A stretch of DNA of 64,000 nt from Aeromicrobium sp. Root472D3. GTDB lineage: Bacteria > Actinomycetota > Actinomycetes > Propionibacteriales > Nocardioidaceae. The notes under the pieces are model-generated. The model had not been told where the DNA came from and made no database searches. It was given only the letters and a program-made list of their open reading frames with translations. Location: the NCBI RefSeq assembly GCF_001426485.1, contig NZ_LMET01000001.1:1510363-1574362 (forward strand), written 5' to 3'. A program made the translations under genes and the position numbers. Positions 16,096 to 25,085 of the stretch are shown piece after piece (within the stretch, counting starts at the first letter, position 1; each line of letters begins with the position of its first letter).

Positions 16096-18174
16096 ATGTC
16101 CTTGTCCCGGCGCGTGCTCGCGTCCATCGTCTCGGCGGCCCTGGTCGCCGTCGTCCCCGTCGTCACGGCCCCGGCAGCGAGTGCTGCCGTGCCCGAGATC
16201 GCGACCTACTACCCGTCCGGACCGCAGAAGGACGTGCCGGTGTCGACCGTCACGGCCGGCGGCTGGACGCAGTGCGCGGTCAAGACCATGGCGGAGCCCG
16301 CCGGAGCTGCGGGTGAGAAGCTGCTCAGCACGTGCACCGGCAACTACATCATGCTGGCCGGACGGGCAGCGGGCAGCAACACGCTGTCGCTCCTCGCCGC
16401 CGCCCCCCGGGCGGACGCGACCTCCGCGACCGACGTCGAGAACAGCAGGACTCGGCTGTCCAACGGCTCCGAGTGGTACTTCGGCCCCGGCTACTCGTGG
16501 GGCTTCGCTCCCGCGGGCTCGTCGGTGTCCTTGAGCATCTGCGACGTCGACGACGGTGACCAGCGGCTGTGCGTGCACAACATCACGTACACCGGCGGGT
16601 ACCGCATCGGCAACCGCCTCGGTCTGAACGGAAGCACGGACTACGAAGTCGTCGTGTACCAGGCAGACAAGGTCAAGGAGAACCAGACCGTCACGATCAC
16701 GTCGACGCGTCCTGACCCCGCGTCGATCGGATCGACCTACACCGTCGCGGCGACCGCCAGCTCGACCCTGCCCGCGTCGTACTCGCTGACCGACACGAGC
16801 AAGGACGTCTGCTCGATCGACGGCGCGACGATCACCTTCGACCACGCGGGCTCCTGCACGGTGAACGCCGACCAGGCCGGCGACGACAGCTACAACGCCG
16901 CCCCGACGGCCACGGAGACGATCACGGTCGCCAAGACCGCGCAGACCGCGACGATCGACTCGACCCCGACGGCTGCGGTCGTCGGCGCGACCTACACGCC
17001 CACCACGAGCGGCAGCGCGGGCGGCTCGCCGACCGTGCTGGGCGTCGAGGGCGGCGCCTGCACGCTGGCCGACGGCACCGTGACCTTCACCCACGCGGGC
17101 CAGTGCACCGTGACGGCCGACCGCGCGGGCAGCGAGGACTTCTCGGCCGCCACGCAGGCGCGTCAGGAGCTCGTCGTCGACCGGGCGGCCACGAAGACGA
17201 CGTTGACGGTCGAGCCCGACCGGCTCGTCGCGACGGTCGCCGTCGAGGCGCCCGGCGCGGGCAACCCCGGCGGGAACGTCGACTTCCTGGTCGGTGGCAC
17301 GTCGGTCGGCACCGCGGAGGTCGAGGACGGCCGGGCCGTCCTGGCGTACGCCGTCCCGAGCGGCCAGTCGCGCCAGGTGGCGGCGAGCTTCGCCGGCACC
17401 GAGGACTTCGCCGGATCGTCGACGTCCGTGACGCGCAACGACCCGTCCATCACCGCCTCGATCAGCAGCCCGTCGGCGAAGTCGGCGGCGGGCTGGTACC
17501 GCGCCCCGGTCACGGTCAGCTTCACGTGCACGCCGAACGGCGCGCCGCTGGCATCGGCCTGCCCCGCGCCCGTCACGGTGGGTGCCGAGGGAGTGGCCCC
17601 GGCCATCACCCGATCGATCGCCGCGACCGACGGCGGCGTGGCGACGGTGAACGTCGACGGCATCGCGATCGACCGCTCGACGCCCCGCGCCAAGGTCACC
17701 GGCGTCAAGGCCGGCCGCAGCTACGCGGGCGCGGCGCCCAGGGCCCGGTGTGCCGCTCGGGACGCCGTGTCGGGCGTCGACTCCTGCACGGTGTCGCGCA
17801 AGACCAAGGGATCGCGCACGACGGTCACGGCTGTCGCCACGGACCGCGCAGGCAACACGTCGCGCGCCTCGGTGACCTACAGCACCCGCGCGGTCTACAT
17901 CGACGGCGCACGCTACTCGCGCGGCGTCTACTCGGTGAAGGCCGGGCGGGCCTACCGCCTGGTCGTCGTCGGACGCTCCGGCCGTCCCGTGTACTACGAC
18001 GCCGAGGTCTCGCCGCGCAAGCCGTTCAAGCGCGACCATGCCTTCAAGAGGGCCGGCAGGAACCGGTGGGCCCTGTCGGTGCTGATGGAGAACGGCATGC
18101 AGCGCCAGAAGCAGTGGAACCTGGGCGTCAAGACGGGCTCGACGATGAACGTCCTGAAGGTTCGCGCGAGGTAG
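16096..18174 (+). CDS. secreted multi-domain Ig-like protein
   Basis: 692 residues. MSLSRRVLASIVSAALVAVV is a signal peptide with likely cleavage after ASA. A unique N-terminal module (~180 residues with several Cys) is followed by two related beta-sandwich repeats (the phrases ITFDHAGSCTVNADQAG and VTFTHAGQCTVTADRAG recur ~85 residues apart), an Ig-like domain with a Gly-Asn-Pro-Gly-Gly turn, a further Cys-containing domain, and a Lys/Arg-rich C-terminus. No catalytic motif or cell-wall anchor is seen. It is probably a surface or exported binding protein. The start was chosen by the signal peptide. Confidence 0.85.
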   Translation: MSLSRRVLASIVSAALVAVVPVVTAPAASAAVPEIATYYPSGPQKDVPVSTVTAGGWTQCAVKTMAEPAGAAGEKLLSTCTGNYIMLAGRAAGSNTLSLLAAAPRADATSATDVENSRTRLSNGSEWYFGPGYSWGFAPAGSSVSLSICDVDDGDQRLCVHNITYTGGYRIGNRLGLNGSTDYEVVVYQADKVKENQTVTITSTRPDPASIGSTYTVAATASSTLPASYSLTDTSKDVCSIDGATITFDHAGSCTVNADQAGDDSYNAAPTATETITVAKTAQTATIDSTPTAAVVGATYTPTTSGSAGGSPTVLGVEGGACTLADGTVTFTHAGQCTVTADRAGSEDFSAATQARQELVVDRAATKTTLTVEPDRLVATVAVEAPGAGNPGGNVDFLVGGTSVGTAEVEDGRAVLAYAVPSGQSRQVAASFAGTEDFAGSSTSVTRNDPSITASISSPSAKSAAGWYRAPVTVSFTCTPNGAPLASACPAPVTVGAEGVAPAITRSIAATDGGVATVNVDGIAIDRSTPRAKVTGVKAGRSYAGAAPRARCAARDAVSGVDSCTVSRKTKGSRTTVTAVATDRAGNTSRASVTYSTRAVYIDGARYSRGVYSVKAGRAYRLVVVGRSGRPVYYDAEVSPRKPFKRDHAFKRAGRNRWALSVLMENGMQRQKQWNLGVKTGSTMNVLKVRAR

Positions 18175-18192
18175 CGCACGGCGCACGACCAC

Positions 18193-18220
18193 GGGGCCCC
18201 GGACGATCGTCCGGGGCCCC
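18193..18220. terminator. 28-bp perfect palindrome
   Basis: GGGGCCCCGGACGA (18193-18206) is followed directly by its exact complement (18207-18220), 18 bases after the Ig-like protein stop. It is GC-rich with no T-run, as common for actinobacterial terminators. Confidence 0.75.
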
Positions 18221-18237
18221 CGTCCGCGCGACCGGAC

Positions 18238-18249
18238 TACGCTGGAACC
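18238..18249 (+). promoter_or_regulatory. leaderless -10 box
   Basis: TACGCT at 18238-18243, six bases before the ATG at 18250. It fits the TANNNT -10 pattern with transcription starting at the start codon. Confidence 0.5.
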
Positions 18250-18744
18250 ATGCCTCCCCTCCAGAACGGGCTCTTCGAGCTCGAGTTCCCCCAGTCGCTC
18301 GGGGTGTACGACAAGTACGCCGACGCCCAGAAGGTCGTCGACCACCTCTCCGACCACGACTTCCCGGTGCAGAACGTGCTGATCGTCGGTACCGACCTGC
18401 GCCAGGTCGAGCGCGTCACGGGCCGCCTGACCTGGAGCAAGGTGCTCTCCGCCGGCGCCTGGTCGGGCATCGGCATGGGTCTGTTCGTGGGCGTCGTGCT
18501 GTCGGCGTTCTCCGACGGCAGCGGCTTCCTGGCGACGGTGGCCGGATGCGTGCTGCTCGGCATCGTGTTCGCGATGATCTTCTCGGCAGCGGGCTACGCC
18601 GCCACCCGTGGGCAGCGTGACTTCAGCTCGGTGCAGAGGGTCGTCGCCACCCGCTACGAGGTGCTGGTCGAGCACAAGCTGCTCGGACGGGCGCAGGAGC
18701 TGGTCGGCCAGCAGCCCGGGCTGCGCCCCGACCCCTTCGCCTGA
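18250..18744 (+). CDS. general stress protein, YflT/GSP17M-like domain
   Basis: 164 residues. The N-terminal half (YDKYADAQKVVDHLSDHDFPVQNVLIVG, as two shorter motifs YDKYADAQKVVDHLSDHDF and PVQNVLIVG) is the ferredoxin-like YflT/GSP17M fold. Two hydrophobic helices follow (SGIGMGLFVGVVLSAF and ATVAGCVLLGIVFAMIFSAA), then a cytosolic tail. Homologues are common in actinobacteria and often stress-induced; biochemical role is unknown. The upstream sequence lacks a ribosome site but has a -10 box six bases from ATG. Confidence 0.85.
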   Translation: MPPLQNGLFELEFPQSLGVYDKYADAQKVVDHLSDHDFPVQNVLIVGTDLRQVERVTGRLTWSKVLSAGAWSGIGMGLFVGVVLSAFSDGSGFLATVAGCVLLGIVFAMIFSAAGYAATRGQRDFSSVQRVVATRYEVLVEHKLLGRAQELVGQQPGLRPDPFA

Positions 18745-18773
18745 GACACCCGCAGATCGGGCATGCTGGGGCC

Positions 18774-19808
18774 GTGAACAAGACCAATCCCGGCAACTTC
18801 TTCGAGGACTTCGCGGTCGGCCAGGTCATCGACCACGCCACGCCCCGCACCGTCACCGAGGGCGATCGTGCGCTCTACCAGGCGCTGTACCCGACACGGT
18901 TCGCGATCCCGTCGTCGGCCGAGTTCGCCGCCTCGGTCGGTCTGACGCCGGCGCCGGTCGAGGACCTCGTGGCGTTCCACATCGCCTTCGGCAAGACCGT
19001 CCCGGACGTGTCGCTCAACGCCGTGGCCAACCTGGGCTACGCCGAGTGCCGGTTCCACCGGCCGGTCGTGCCGGGTGACACGCTGCGCACGTCCTCGGAG
19101 GTCATCGGCCTCAAGCAGAACTCGAACGGGAGGACCGGCGTCGTGTACGTCCGGTCGACCGCGACGAACCAGCGCGGCGAGACCGCCCTCGACTGGGCGC
19201 GCTGGGTCATGGTGCACAAGCGCGACGCCGCCGCACCGGCGCCCGAGACCGTGGTGCCCGAGCTGGCCGACGTCGTCGCGCCGGCCGACCTCGTCGTGCC
19301 CGACGGCCTCGACTTCAGCGCCTACGACGTCGTCGCGGCCGGCGAGCCCCACCGCCTCGGCGACTACGAGATCGGCGAGACGATCGACCACGTCGACGGC
19401 GTCACGCTCACCGATCCCGAGCACATGCTCGCGACCCGGCTGTGGCAGAACACCGCCAAGGTGCACTTCAACACCGAGGCGCGCCCCGACGGCACCCGGC
19501 TGATCTACGGGGGGCACGTCATCTCGATGGCGCGGGCGCTGTCGTTCAACGGCCTGGCCAACGCCCAGCTGATCGCCGCGATCAACGCGGGCGCGCACGT
19601 CGCACCGGCGTTCGCCGGCGACACGGTCTACGCGTGGTCGGAGGTGCTCGACACGGCCGAGACGTCCGCCCCCGGCGTCGGCGCGCTGCGGCTGCGACTC
19701 GTGGCCACGAAGGGTCGCGACGAGTCGACCACGCTGCGCGGAGACGACGGGAAGTACCGCGACGGGGTGCTGCTCGACCTCGACTACTGGGCGTTCGTCC
19801 CCCGATGA
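18774..19808 (+). CDS. double hot-dog MaoC-family dehydratase, mesaconyl-CoA-hydratase-like
   Basis: 344 residues with two MaoC-type hot-dog repeats: FFEDFAVGQVIDH opening the first and YEIGETIDHVDGVTLTD opening the second. LWQNTAKVHFNTE and LIYGGHVISMARALSFNGL in the second half are strong matches to the mesaconyl/2-methylfumaryl-CoA hydratase group. That enzyme hydrates the double bond of a C5-CoA thioester in the methylaspartate and ethylmalonyl-CoA pathways, but no other gene of those routes is nearby, so substrate is uncertain. GTG start; the next gene overlaps it by ATGA. Confidence 0.88.
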   Translation: MNKTNPGNFFEDFAVGQVIDHATPRTVTEGDRALYQALYPTRFAIPSSAEFAASVGLTPAPVEDLVAFHIAFGKTVPDVSLNAVANLGYAECRFHRPVVPGDTLRTSSEVIGLKQNSNGRTGVVYVRSTATNQRGETALDWARWVMVHKRDAAAPAPETVVPELADVVAPADLVVPDGLDFSAYDVVAAGEPHRLGDYEIGETIDHVDGVTLTDPEHMLATRLWQNTAKVHFNTEARPDGTRLIYGGHVISMARALSFNGLANAQLIAAINAGAHVAPAFAGDTVYAWSEVLDTAETSAPGVGALRLRLVATKGRDESTTLRGDDGKYRDGVLLDLDYWAFVPR

Positions 19809-20386
19809 GCGGCGACGCGACGCCCGTCGAGCTGTGGCTCGTCCGCCACGGCGAGACCGAGTGGAGCCGCTCGGGCCAGCACACGTCCGTCACCGACCTC
19901 GAGCTGACGCCCGACGGCGAGGCCGTCGCGGCGCGCCTGACGCACCCGCTGGCCGAGCACTCGTTCGGTCTGGTGCTCACGAGCCCGCGTCGCCGGGCCC
20001 GACGCACGGCCGAGCTCGCGGGCTTCGCGCACGCCGAGCCCGACGCCGACCTGGCCGAGTGGGCCTACGGCGACTACGAGGGCCTCACGACGCCGCAGAT
20101 CCACGAGTCCGACCCTGACTGGTCGATCTGGACGGGGTCGACGCCGGGCGGCGAGACGGCCGCGCAGGTCGGCGAGCGGCTCGACCGCGTGGTCGCCAGG
20201 GCGCGCGCGGCCGGCGGACGCACCCTGGTGTTCGCGCACGGCCACTCGCTGCGCGTCCTGGCGGCCCGGTGGCTGGGGCTCGAGGTGTCGGAGGGCCGGA
20301 TCTTCGACCTCGACACCGCGACGGTCTCGGTGCTCGGCGACGACCGGGGCACCCCCGTCGTCCGCCGCTGGAACGTCTCCGCCTGA
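19805..20386 (+). CDS. histidine phosphatase family protein
   Basis: 193 residues. The catalytic LVRHGETEW motif (phospho-acceptor His) stands at residues 12-20, the proton donor Glu in EWAYGDYEG, and the second His in VFAHGHSLRVLAARWLG. This is the phosphoglycerate-mutase-like phosphatase fold acting on small phosphorylated metabolites. It is translationally coupled to the hydratase gene through ATGA. Confidence 0.93.
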   Translation: MSGDATPVELWLVRHGETEWSRSGQHTSVTDLELTPDGEAVAARLTHPLAEHSFGLVLTSPRRRARRTAELAGFAHAEPDADLAEWAYGDYEGLTTPQIHESDPDWSIWTGSTPGGETAAQVGERLDRVVARARAAGGRTLVFAHGHSLRVLAARWLGLEVSEGRIFDLDTATVSVLGDDRGTPVVRRWNVSA

Positions 20387-20435
20387 CGGTCGTCCGTCTG
20401 TGGCAGGCTGTCGGCCAACACATCGGGGGACGATC

Positions 20436-21173
20436 ATGCTGAGAACCGTCGCGACCACCGCGCTGGCGTCGTTGCTGCTGCTGACTGCCTGCGGCGGTGG
20501 CTCCGACGAGCCGTCCGGCACGGCGCCGAAGCCGACGGCGGGGGCGGGGGCGGCCGCGAGCAGCAGCCCGACGCCGGAGCGCGTCCGGACCGTCGCGGAG
20601 CTGACGGCCGCGTTGCCACGCAGCAGCCAGGTGCCCACAGGAGACCGGAAGATCGGGTCGTGCCCCGGGGACGACTCCTGCCAGGCCGACACGGCCTCGG
20701 TGACGATCGAGCTGACGCGGCCCGTCGGCGCCCAGGAGCAGGAGAGGCTGGCGGCCGAGGAGTTCTCCAGGGACTTCGTCCAGGTCACCGCCACCGCCGG
20801 CACCGACGAGGCGGCACCGCAGACGACGCTCGCGACGATCCGCGACCGTGCGGCGCGCTACGTCGGCGCGTTCGACCTGCCGGCCACGAAGACGTCCGAC
20901 ACGACGTACACGCCGGCCGAGAAGGGCGAGGGGACGCTCGACGACGTCACGCTCGAGGGGTGGAAGGGCTTCGTCTCCGCGCGGGACGTGACGTTCGCAG
21001 ACCCCGAGGGCGAGGGCGCGACGCACCCGTACCAGTCGACGCAGGTGCACCTCGTCAAGGGCACCACCTTGATCTCCTGCTACGTCACGGTGATGACCGG
21101 GCCGCGGGGCGCGGGCGCGGCGACCGAGATGGCCCGGCAGCTGGCCACCGACTACATCCAGCGGCTGGGCTAG
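20436..21173 (+). CDS. lipoprotein of unknown function
   Basis: 245 residues. Lipobox LLLTAC places the lipidated Cys at about residue 19, followed by a Gly/Ser/Ala/Pro-rich linker. The folded part contains one Cys pair (GSCPGDDSCQ) and later a lone Cys in LISCYVTVMTG. I recognise no family; the pattern of short strands ending in KGTTLISCYVTV and a helix resembles many actinobacterial surface lipoproteins. A GGGGA ribosome site precedes the ATG. Confidence 0.82.
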   Translation: MLRTVATTALASLLLLTACGGGSDEPSGTAPKPTAGAGAAASSSPTPERVRTVAELTAALPRSSQVPTGDRKIGSCPGDDSCQADTASVTIELTRPVGAQEQERLAAEEFSRDFVQVTATAGTDEAAPQTTLATIRDRAARYVGAFDLPATKTSDTTYTPAEKGEGTLDDVTLEGWKGFVSARDVTFADPEGEGATHPYQSTQVHLVKGTTLISCYVTVMTGPRGAGAATEMARQLATDYIQRLG

Positions 21174-21187
21174 CGCGAGCGCCTCGA

Positions 21188-21199
21188 TAGCCTGAGGCC
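21188..21199 (+). promoter_or_regulatory. leaderless -10 box
   Basis: TAGCCT at 21188-21193, six bases before the GTG at 21200. Confidence 0.5.
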
Positions 21200-22027
21200 G
21201 TGCGCATCGACCTCCACACCCACTCGAACCGATCCGACGGCACCGACACGCCCCGCGAGCTGGTCGAGAAGGCGGCGGCCCAGGGGCTCGACGTCGTGGC
21301 CCTGACCGATCACGACTCGACCGCCGGCTGGGCCGAGGCGCGTGCCGCCGCCGAGCGGGCCGGCATCGAGCTGGTCGGCGGCATCGAGATCTCGACGATG
21401 CTCGACGGCGTCAGCATCCACCTGCTGGGCTACGGCTTCGACCCCGACGACCCCGCGCTGCTGGCCGAGCTCGGACGCGTCCTCGGCGGGCGCGACGACC
21501 GGCTGCCGGCGCTGCTGGACCAGCTCGCCGGCCACGGCATGCCCCTGACGGTCGACGACGTCGTCGCCCAATCGGGCGCCGCGGCGGCGTCCGGCCGCCC
21601 CCACGTGGCCGATGCCATGGTCGCGGCGGGCTACGTCCGCGACCGCGACGAGGCGTTCCGCGACTGGCTCTACGACGACGGGCCGGTCTACGTCGCCCGC
21701 TACGGCACCCCGCTGCGCGACGCGATCGACCTGGTCGCCGCGGCGGGGGGCGTCTCGGTCGTGGCCCACCCGTGGGCCCGCAAGGCGCGACGGGTGCTGA
21801 CGCCCGACGTCATCTCGGCCCTCGCGGCGCAGGGGCTCGGCGGGGTCGAGGTCGACCACCTCAACCACTCCGACGAGGCGCGCACCGAGCTGCGGGGTCT
21901 GGCTCGCGACCTCGACCTCGTCGTGACGGGCTCGAGCGACTACCACGGTGCCGGCAAGGGGCCCGAGTTCCACCTCGGGGCGCACACGACGGCCCCCGAG
22001 GAGCTCGAGCGCCTTCTCGGTCGCTGA
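21200..22027 (+). CDS. PHP domain phosphoesterase
   Basis: 275 residues, GTG start. Metal-binding PHP motifs appear in order: DLHTHSNRSDG (His/His/Asp), ALTDHDS, a Glu in GGIEIST, VVAHPWA and the final GSSDYHG. The layout matches the RNase AM / YciV-type 5'-3' nuclease and 3',5'-nucleoside bisphosphate phosphatase group, which trims short RNA 5' ends or clears pAp. A catalytic role is very likely; the exact substrate is inferred. Confidence 0.92.
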   Translation: MRIDLHTHSNRSDGTDTPRELVEKAAAQGLDVVALTDHDSTAGWAEARAAAERAGIELVGGIEISTMLDGVSIHLLGYGFDPDDPALLAELGRVLGGRDDRLPALLDQLAGHGMPLTVDDVVAQSGAAAASGRPHVADAMVAAGYVRDRDEAFRDWLYDDGPVYVARYGTPLRDAIDLVAAAGGVSVVAHPWARKARRVLTPDVISALAAQGLGGVEVDHLNHSDEARTELRGLARDLDLVVTGSSDYHGAGKGPEFHLGAHTTAPEELERLLGR

Positions 22028-22050
22028 TCCGCCCGCGGCAGGGGGCCGGC

Positions 22051-22788
22051 TCAGCCGGTGGGGCCGAACTGCTCGACGCGCACGGCGTCGCTGCGCACGC
22101 CGGCCTCACCGAGGATGCGGCCGACGAAGCTCACGAAGCCCACCGACCCGCACACGTACGCCCGCTCGATCCCGTCGGCCAGCGGCACGAGCTCGTCGGG
22201 GTAGATGTGCGCCGCGACTCGCTCGGGCCCGTCGGCCTGCGGCTGGTTCTCGCGGGTCAGTGCGATGAACGCCCCGTACTCCTCGAGCTCGTCGGCGTAC
22301 GGCAGACGGTCACGCGTCTGCGCCGAGGCCACGACGCGCAGCAGCGGCTCGGTGCCCGTGCGGCGCGCGTGCCGCATCATCGAGACGAACGGGACGACGC
22401 CCGAGCCTCCCGCGACGCACAGCGACGGCGTGGTGCCGCCCCACACGAACCAGCGTCCGATCGGGCCGCGCACCTCGAGCTCGTCGCCGACCTCGACGAC
22501 CTCGTGCAGGAAGCCCGAGACCTCGCCGCGGGGCATGCGCTCGACCATGATCTCGACCAGCGGATCGGCCGGGTCGGACGCGATCGAGTACGACCGCTGG
22601 GCCGTGTAGTCGTCGGGGGCCCGCAGGCGGACGACGTAGTGCTGGCCGGGCACGTGGTCGTGCCGGTCGACGACCTCCAGGCGCAGCTTCACGAACGACG
22701 AGCCGACGTGCTCGACCTCGCGCACCGTGGCGGTCGTCCACGAGCTCGCGACCGGCTCGGGGAGCACCTCGTCGGCGGAGGCCGTCAT
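22051..22788 (-). CDS. ferredoxin/flavodoxin reductase-like FAD enzyme
   Basis: 245 residues. The FAD-binding barrel has RSYSIASDP (RxYS motif); the NAD(P) domain has CVAGGSGVVPFVSMMRH and a C-terminal YVCGSVGFV, the canonical CGP/S-x-GF ending. No [2Fe-2S] domain is present. It moves electrons from NAD(P)H to a partner. It overlaps the sulfite-oxidase-like gene by ATGA, and such pairs recur in actinobacteria, so that protein is the likely partner. Confidence 0.9.
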   Translation of the reverse strand: MTASADEVLPEPVASSWTTATVREVEHVGSSFVKLRLEVVDRHDHVPGQHYVVRLRAPDDYTAQRSYSIASDPADPLVEIMVERMPRGEVSGFLHEVVEVGDELEVRGPIGRWFVWGGTTPSLCVAGGSGVVPFVSMMRHARRTGTEPLLRVVASAQTRDRLPYADELEEYGAFIALTRENQPQADGPERVAAHIYPDELVPLADGIERAYVCGSVGFVSFVGRILGEAGVRSDAVRVEQFGPTG

Positions 22789-23396
22789 GCATCGCCCTGG
22801 TAGCGCTGCTCGAGCCACGGGTCGCCGCGGTCGTGGTAGCCGTTGCGCTCCCAGAACCCCTGCTCGTCGTGGTCGCGCAGCTCGATGCGGGTGATCCACT
22901 TGGCGGACTTCCAGAAGTACAGGTGCGGCACGAGCAGCCGGACCGGGCCGCCGTGCTCGGGCGTCAGCGGCTTGCCGTCGAACTCCCACACGAGCCAGGC
23001 CTTGCCGCCCGTGATGTCGGCGAGCGGCAGGTTCGTCGTGTAGCCCGTCGTGGCCGTCGCGAAGACGTGGGTCGCCTCGGGCCGCACGCCGGTGACCTCG
23101 AGGAGCGTGTCGACGCTGACGCCGGTGAACGTCGTGTCGAACTTGGTCCACGTCGTGACGCAGTGGATGTCGCCGAAGTACGTCGAGCCGGGCAGGGCGT
23201 GGACGCCCCGCCAGTCCCACGTCGTCGGGGTGTCGACGAGGCCGTCGACCGTCATGGTCCACGTGTCGACGTCGACCTGCGGCGTGAGCTCGGCCGTCAG
23301 CGTCGGCCATCCCGCGCCGGTGTCGTACTGGCCCGGCGGCAGGCGGTCGTCACCGCCCCGGCGGTCGCGTCCGGTGAATCCTCGTGTGACGGCCAT
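22785..23396 (-). CDS. sulfite-oxidase-like molybdopterin protein
   Basis: 203 residues, a compact SUOX-fold protein. The molybdenum ligand Cys79 sits in DIHCVTTW; fold motifs are LTVDGLV-like WTMTVDGLV, GYTTNLPL and HGGPVRLLVPHLYFWKSAKW. It is close in size to the YedY/MsrP catalytic domain but has no Tat signal, so it appears cytosolic. Substrate is unknown. ATG start. It is coupled to the reductase downstream (ATGA) and shares one base with the hydrolase stop upstream. Confidence 0.92.
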   Translation of the reverse strand: MAVTRGFTGRDRRGGDDRLPPGQYDTGAGWPTLTAELTPQVDVDTWTMTVDGLVDTPTTWDWRGVHALPGSTYFGDIHCVTTWTKFDTTFTGVSVDTLLEVTGVRPEATHVFATATTGYTTNLPLADITGGKAWLVWEFDGKPLTPEHGGPVRLLVPHLYFWKSAKWITRIELRDHDEQGFWERNGYHDRGDPWLEQRYQGDA

Positions 23397-24232
23397 CAGA
23401 TCGTCTCCTCGTGCTGGGTCTGCAGGAAGGGCAGCCACGCGTCCATCAGGGCTGCGGGGTTCTCGACGGCGGGGGAGTGCGCCGAGTCGGGCACGACGTG
23501 GACCGTGGTGCCGAGCCGCTCGGCCAACGTGTCCTGGACGTCGTGCGGCCACGCGTCGTCGTCCGCGCCGCGGCCCACCCACGTCGGCACGCCGGTGGCG
23601 AGCACGTCGTCGACGACGTCGGGGGCGTCGATCAGGTGCTGGGTGATGGCGCGCAGCGAGCGGGGGTCGTTGGACGTGAACCGCTTGGCCAGGAACCGCG
23701 TGATCTGCGCGGGGCGCTTGATGCCCTGCTCGCGCAGCTCGTGGATGTCGAGCAGCGGCACCTTGCCGATCGCCGAGACGAGCTTGTGGAGCGGACGCCG
23801 GTCGGAGTCGCCGAGCGCCCCGGGGCCGGTGCACAGCAGGCTGAGGCTGCCCACCTGTGACGGCGCCAGGACCGTGGCGACCTGCGCGACCAGACCGCCG
23901 AACGAGTGGCCGAGCAGGTGCGTTCCGGCGCCGGTCGCGTGGGCCAGGTGCAGGGCGTCGCGGGCGAAGGCCTCGAGGGAGTAGTCGTCGCTGGGGGCGC
24001 TCTCGTACTGGCCCGCCTGGTCGTACGTGCGCGCGTCGTAGCCGCTCGCGGCGAGCAGGGGCAGCAGCGGCAGCAGGTCCTCCTTGCTGCCGGTCCAGCC
24101 CGGGACGAGCAGCACGGCGCCCCGGCTGGGGCCCACGGCGTCCGCCGACAGCACCGCGAGCTCGCCGTGCAGGCCGGCCTCGGTGGTGCGGACGACGCCG
24201 GGCGGCAGCTCGAGGAACTTGGGGACGCTCAC
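23396..24232 (-). CDS. alpha/beta hydrolase
   Basis: 278 residues, GTG start. Nucleophile elbow GHSFGG, oxyanion LLVPGWTGSKED, acidic residue in VGRGADDDAWP and terminal His in PDSAHSPAVEN form a complete triad. It is a lipase/thioesterase-like enzyme without signal peptide. First gene of the minus-strand set with the sulfite-oxidase-like and reductase genes; a functional link is not evident. Confidence 0.9.
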   Translation of the reverse strand: MSVPKFLELPPGVVRTTEAGLHGELAVLSADAVGPSRGAVLLVPGWTGSKEDLLPLLPLLAASGYDARTYDQAGQYESAPSDDYSLEAFARDALHLAHATGAGTHLLGHSFGGLVAQVATVLAPSQVGSLSLLCTGPGALGDSDRRPLHKLVSAIGKVPLLDIHELREQGIKRPAQITRFLAKRFTSNDPRSLRAITQHLIDAPDVVDDVLATGVPTWVGRGADDDAWPHDVQDTLAERLGTTVHVVPDSAHSPAVENPAALMDAWLPFLQTQHEETI

Positions 24233-24259
24233 GACGGCTCGCCCACGCGACCGCTCACC

Positions 24260-25018
24260 TCAGCGGCCACGCTTGGCCATCCGGGTGACGAACGGGGCCG
24301 GCAGGTGACGGGCGAGGCCGGCGAGCACCTGGTAGCGCAGGCTCGGGATCGAGACCGCCTTGTCGCGCGCGAGGTCGGACAGCGACGCCGCGACGACCTT
24401 GTCGGCCTTGAGCCACATCCACCGCGGGACGCCCGAGACGTCCATCTCGCCGCGCTGGTGGAACTCGGTGCGCACGAAGCCGGGGCACAGGGCCTGCACC
24501 GAGATGTTGACGTCGTCGTAGTGCACGTCGGCCCACCGCGACAGGTTGACGAGCCACGCCTTGTGGGCCGAGTAGACGCCGCGCGGCGTGAAGGCCGCGA
24601 CGCTCGCGACGTTGATGATCTGGCCCCCGCCGCGCCCGGCCATGGTCTTGATCGCGGCGTCCATGAGGTGCATCGGGGCGCGGACCAGCAGGTCGAGCTG
24701 ACGGTCCTCGTCGGCGATGTCGGTGGTGCCGAACCAGCCCGCCAGCGACGCGCCCGCGTTGTTGACCAGCAGGTCGACCGGACGGGTCGTGTCGGTCAGG
24801 GCGTTGGACGCCAGCTGCATGCCCTGCTCGGTCGACAGATCGGCCGTGACGACGTCGACGCGGACCCCCGAACGGTCGCGGATGTCGGCGGCGACGGACT
24901 CGAGGCGGTCGGTCGTGCGGGCCACGATCACGAGGTCGTGGCCACGTCGCGCGAGCTCCTGCGCGAACGCGAGGCCGATGCCTGATGTCGCCCCGGTCAC
25001 CAGTGCTCGACGTGTCAT
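24260..25018 (-). CDS. short-chain dehydrogenase/reductase
   Basis: 252 residues, classical SDR. Cofactor motif TGATSGIG at residues 8-15, NNAGASLAG, and the catalytic triad with Ser in NVASVAAF and Tyr/Lys in YSAHK. It is similar to the DltE/YqjQ group of actinobacterial SDRs. Substrate unknown. It is divergent from the ParA-like gene across 67 bp. Confidence 0.92.
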   Translation of the reverse strand: MTRRALVTGATSGIGLAFAQELARRGHDLVIVARTTDRLESVAADIRDRSGVRVDVVTADLSTEQGMQLASNALTDTTRPVDLLVNNAGASLAGWFGTTDIADEDRQLDLLVRAPMHLMDAAIKTMAGRGGGQIINVASVAAFTPRGVYSAHKAWLVNLSRWADVHYDDVNISVQALCPGFVRTEFHQRGEMDVSGVPRWMWLKADKVVAASLSDLARDKAVSIPSLRYQVLAGLARHLPAPFVTRMAKRGR

Positions 25019-25085
25019 GCACCCAGCATGCCAAACCCTCGCGCGAGCGCCCCCTCTGCGGTCGCATTACTGACACAATGGGCGC

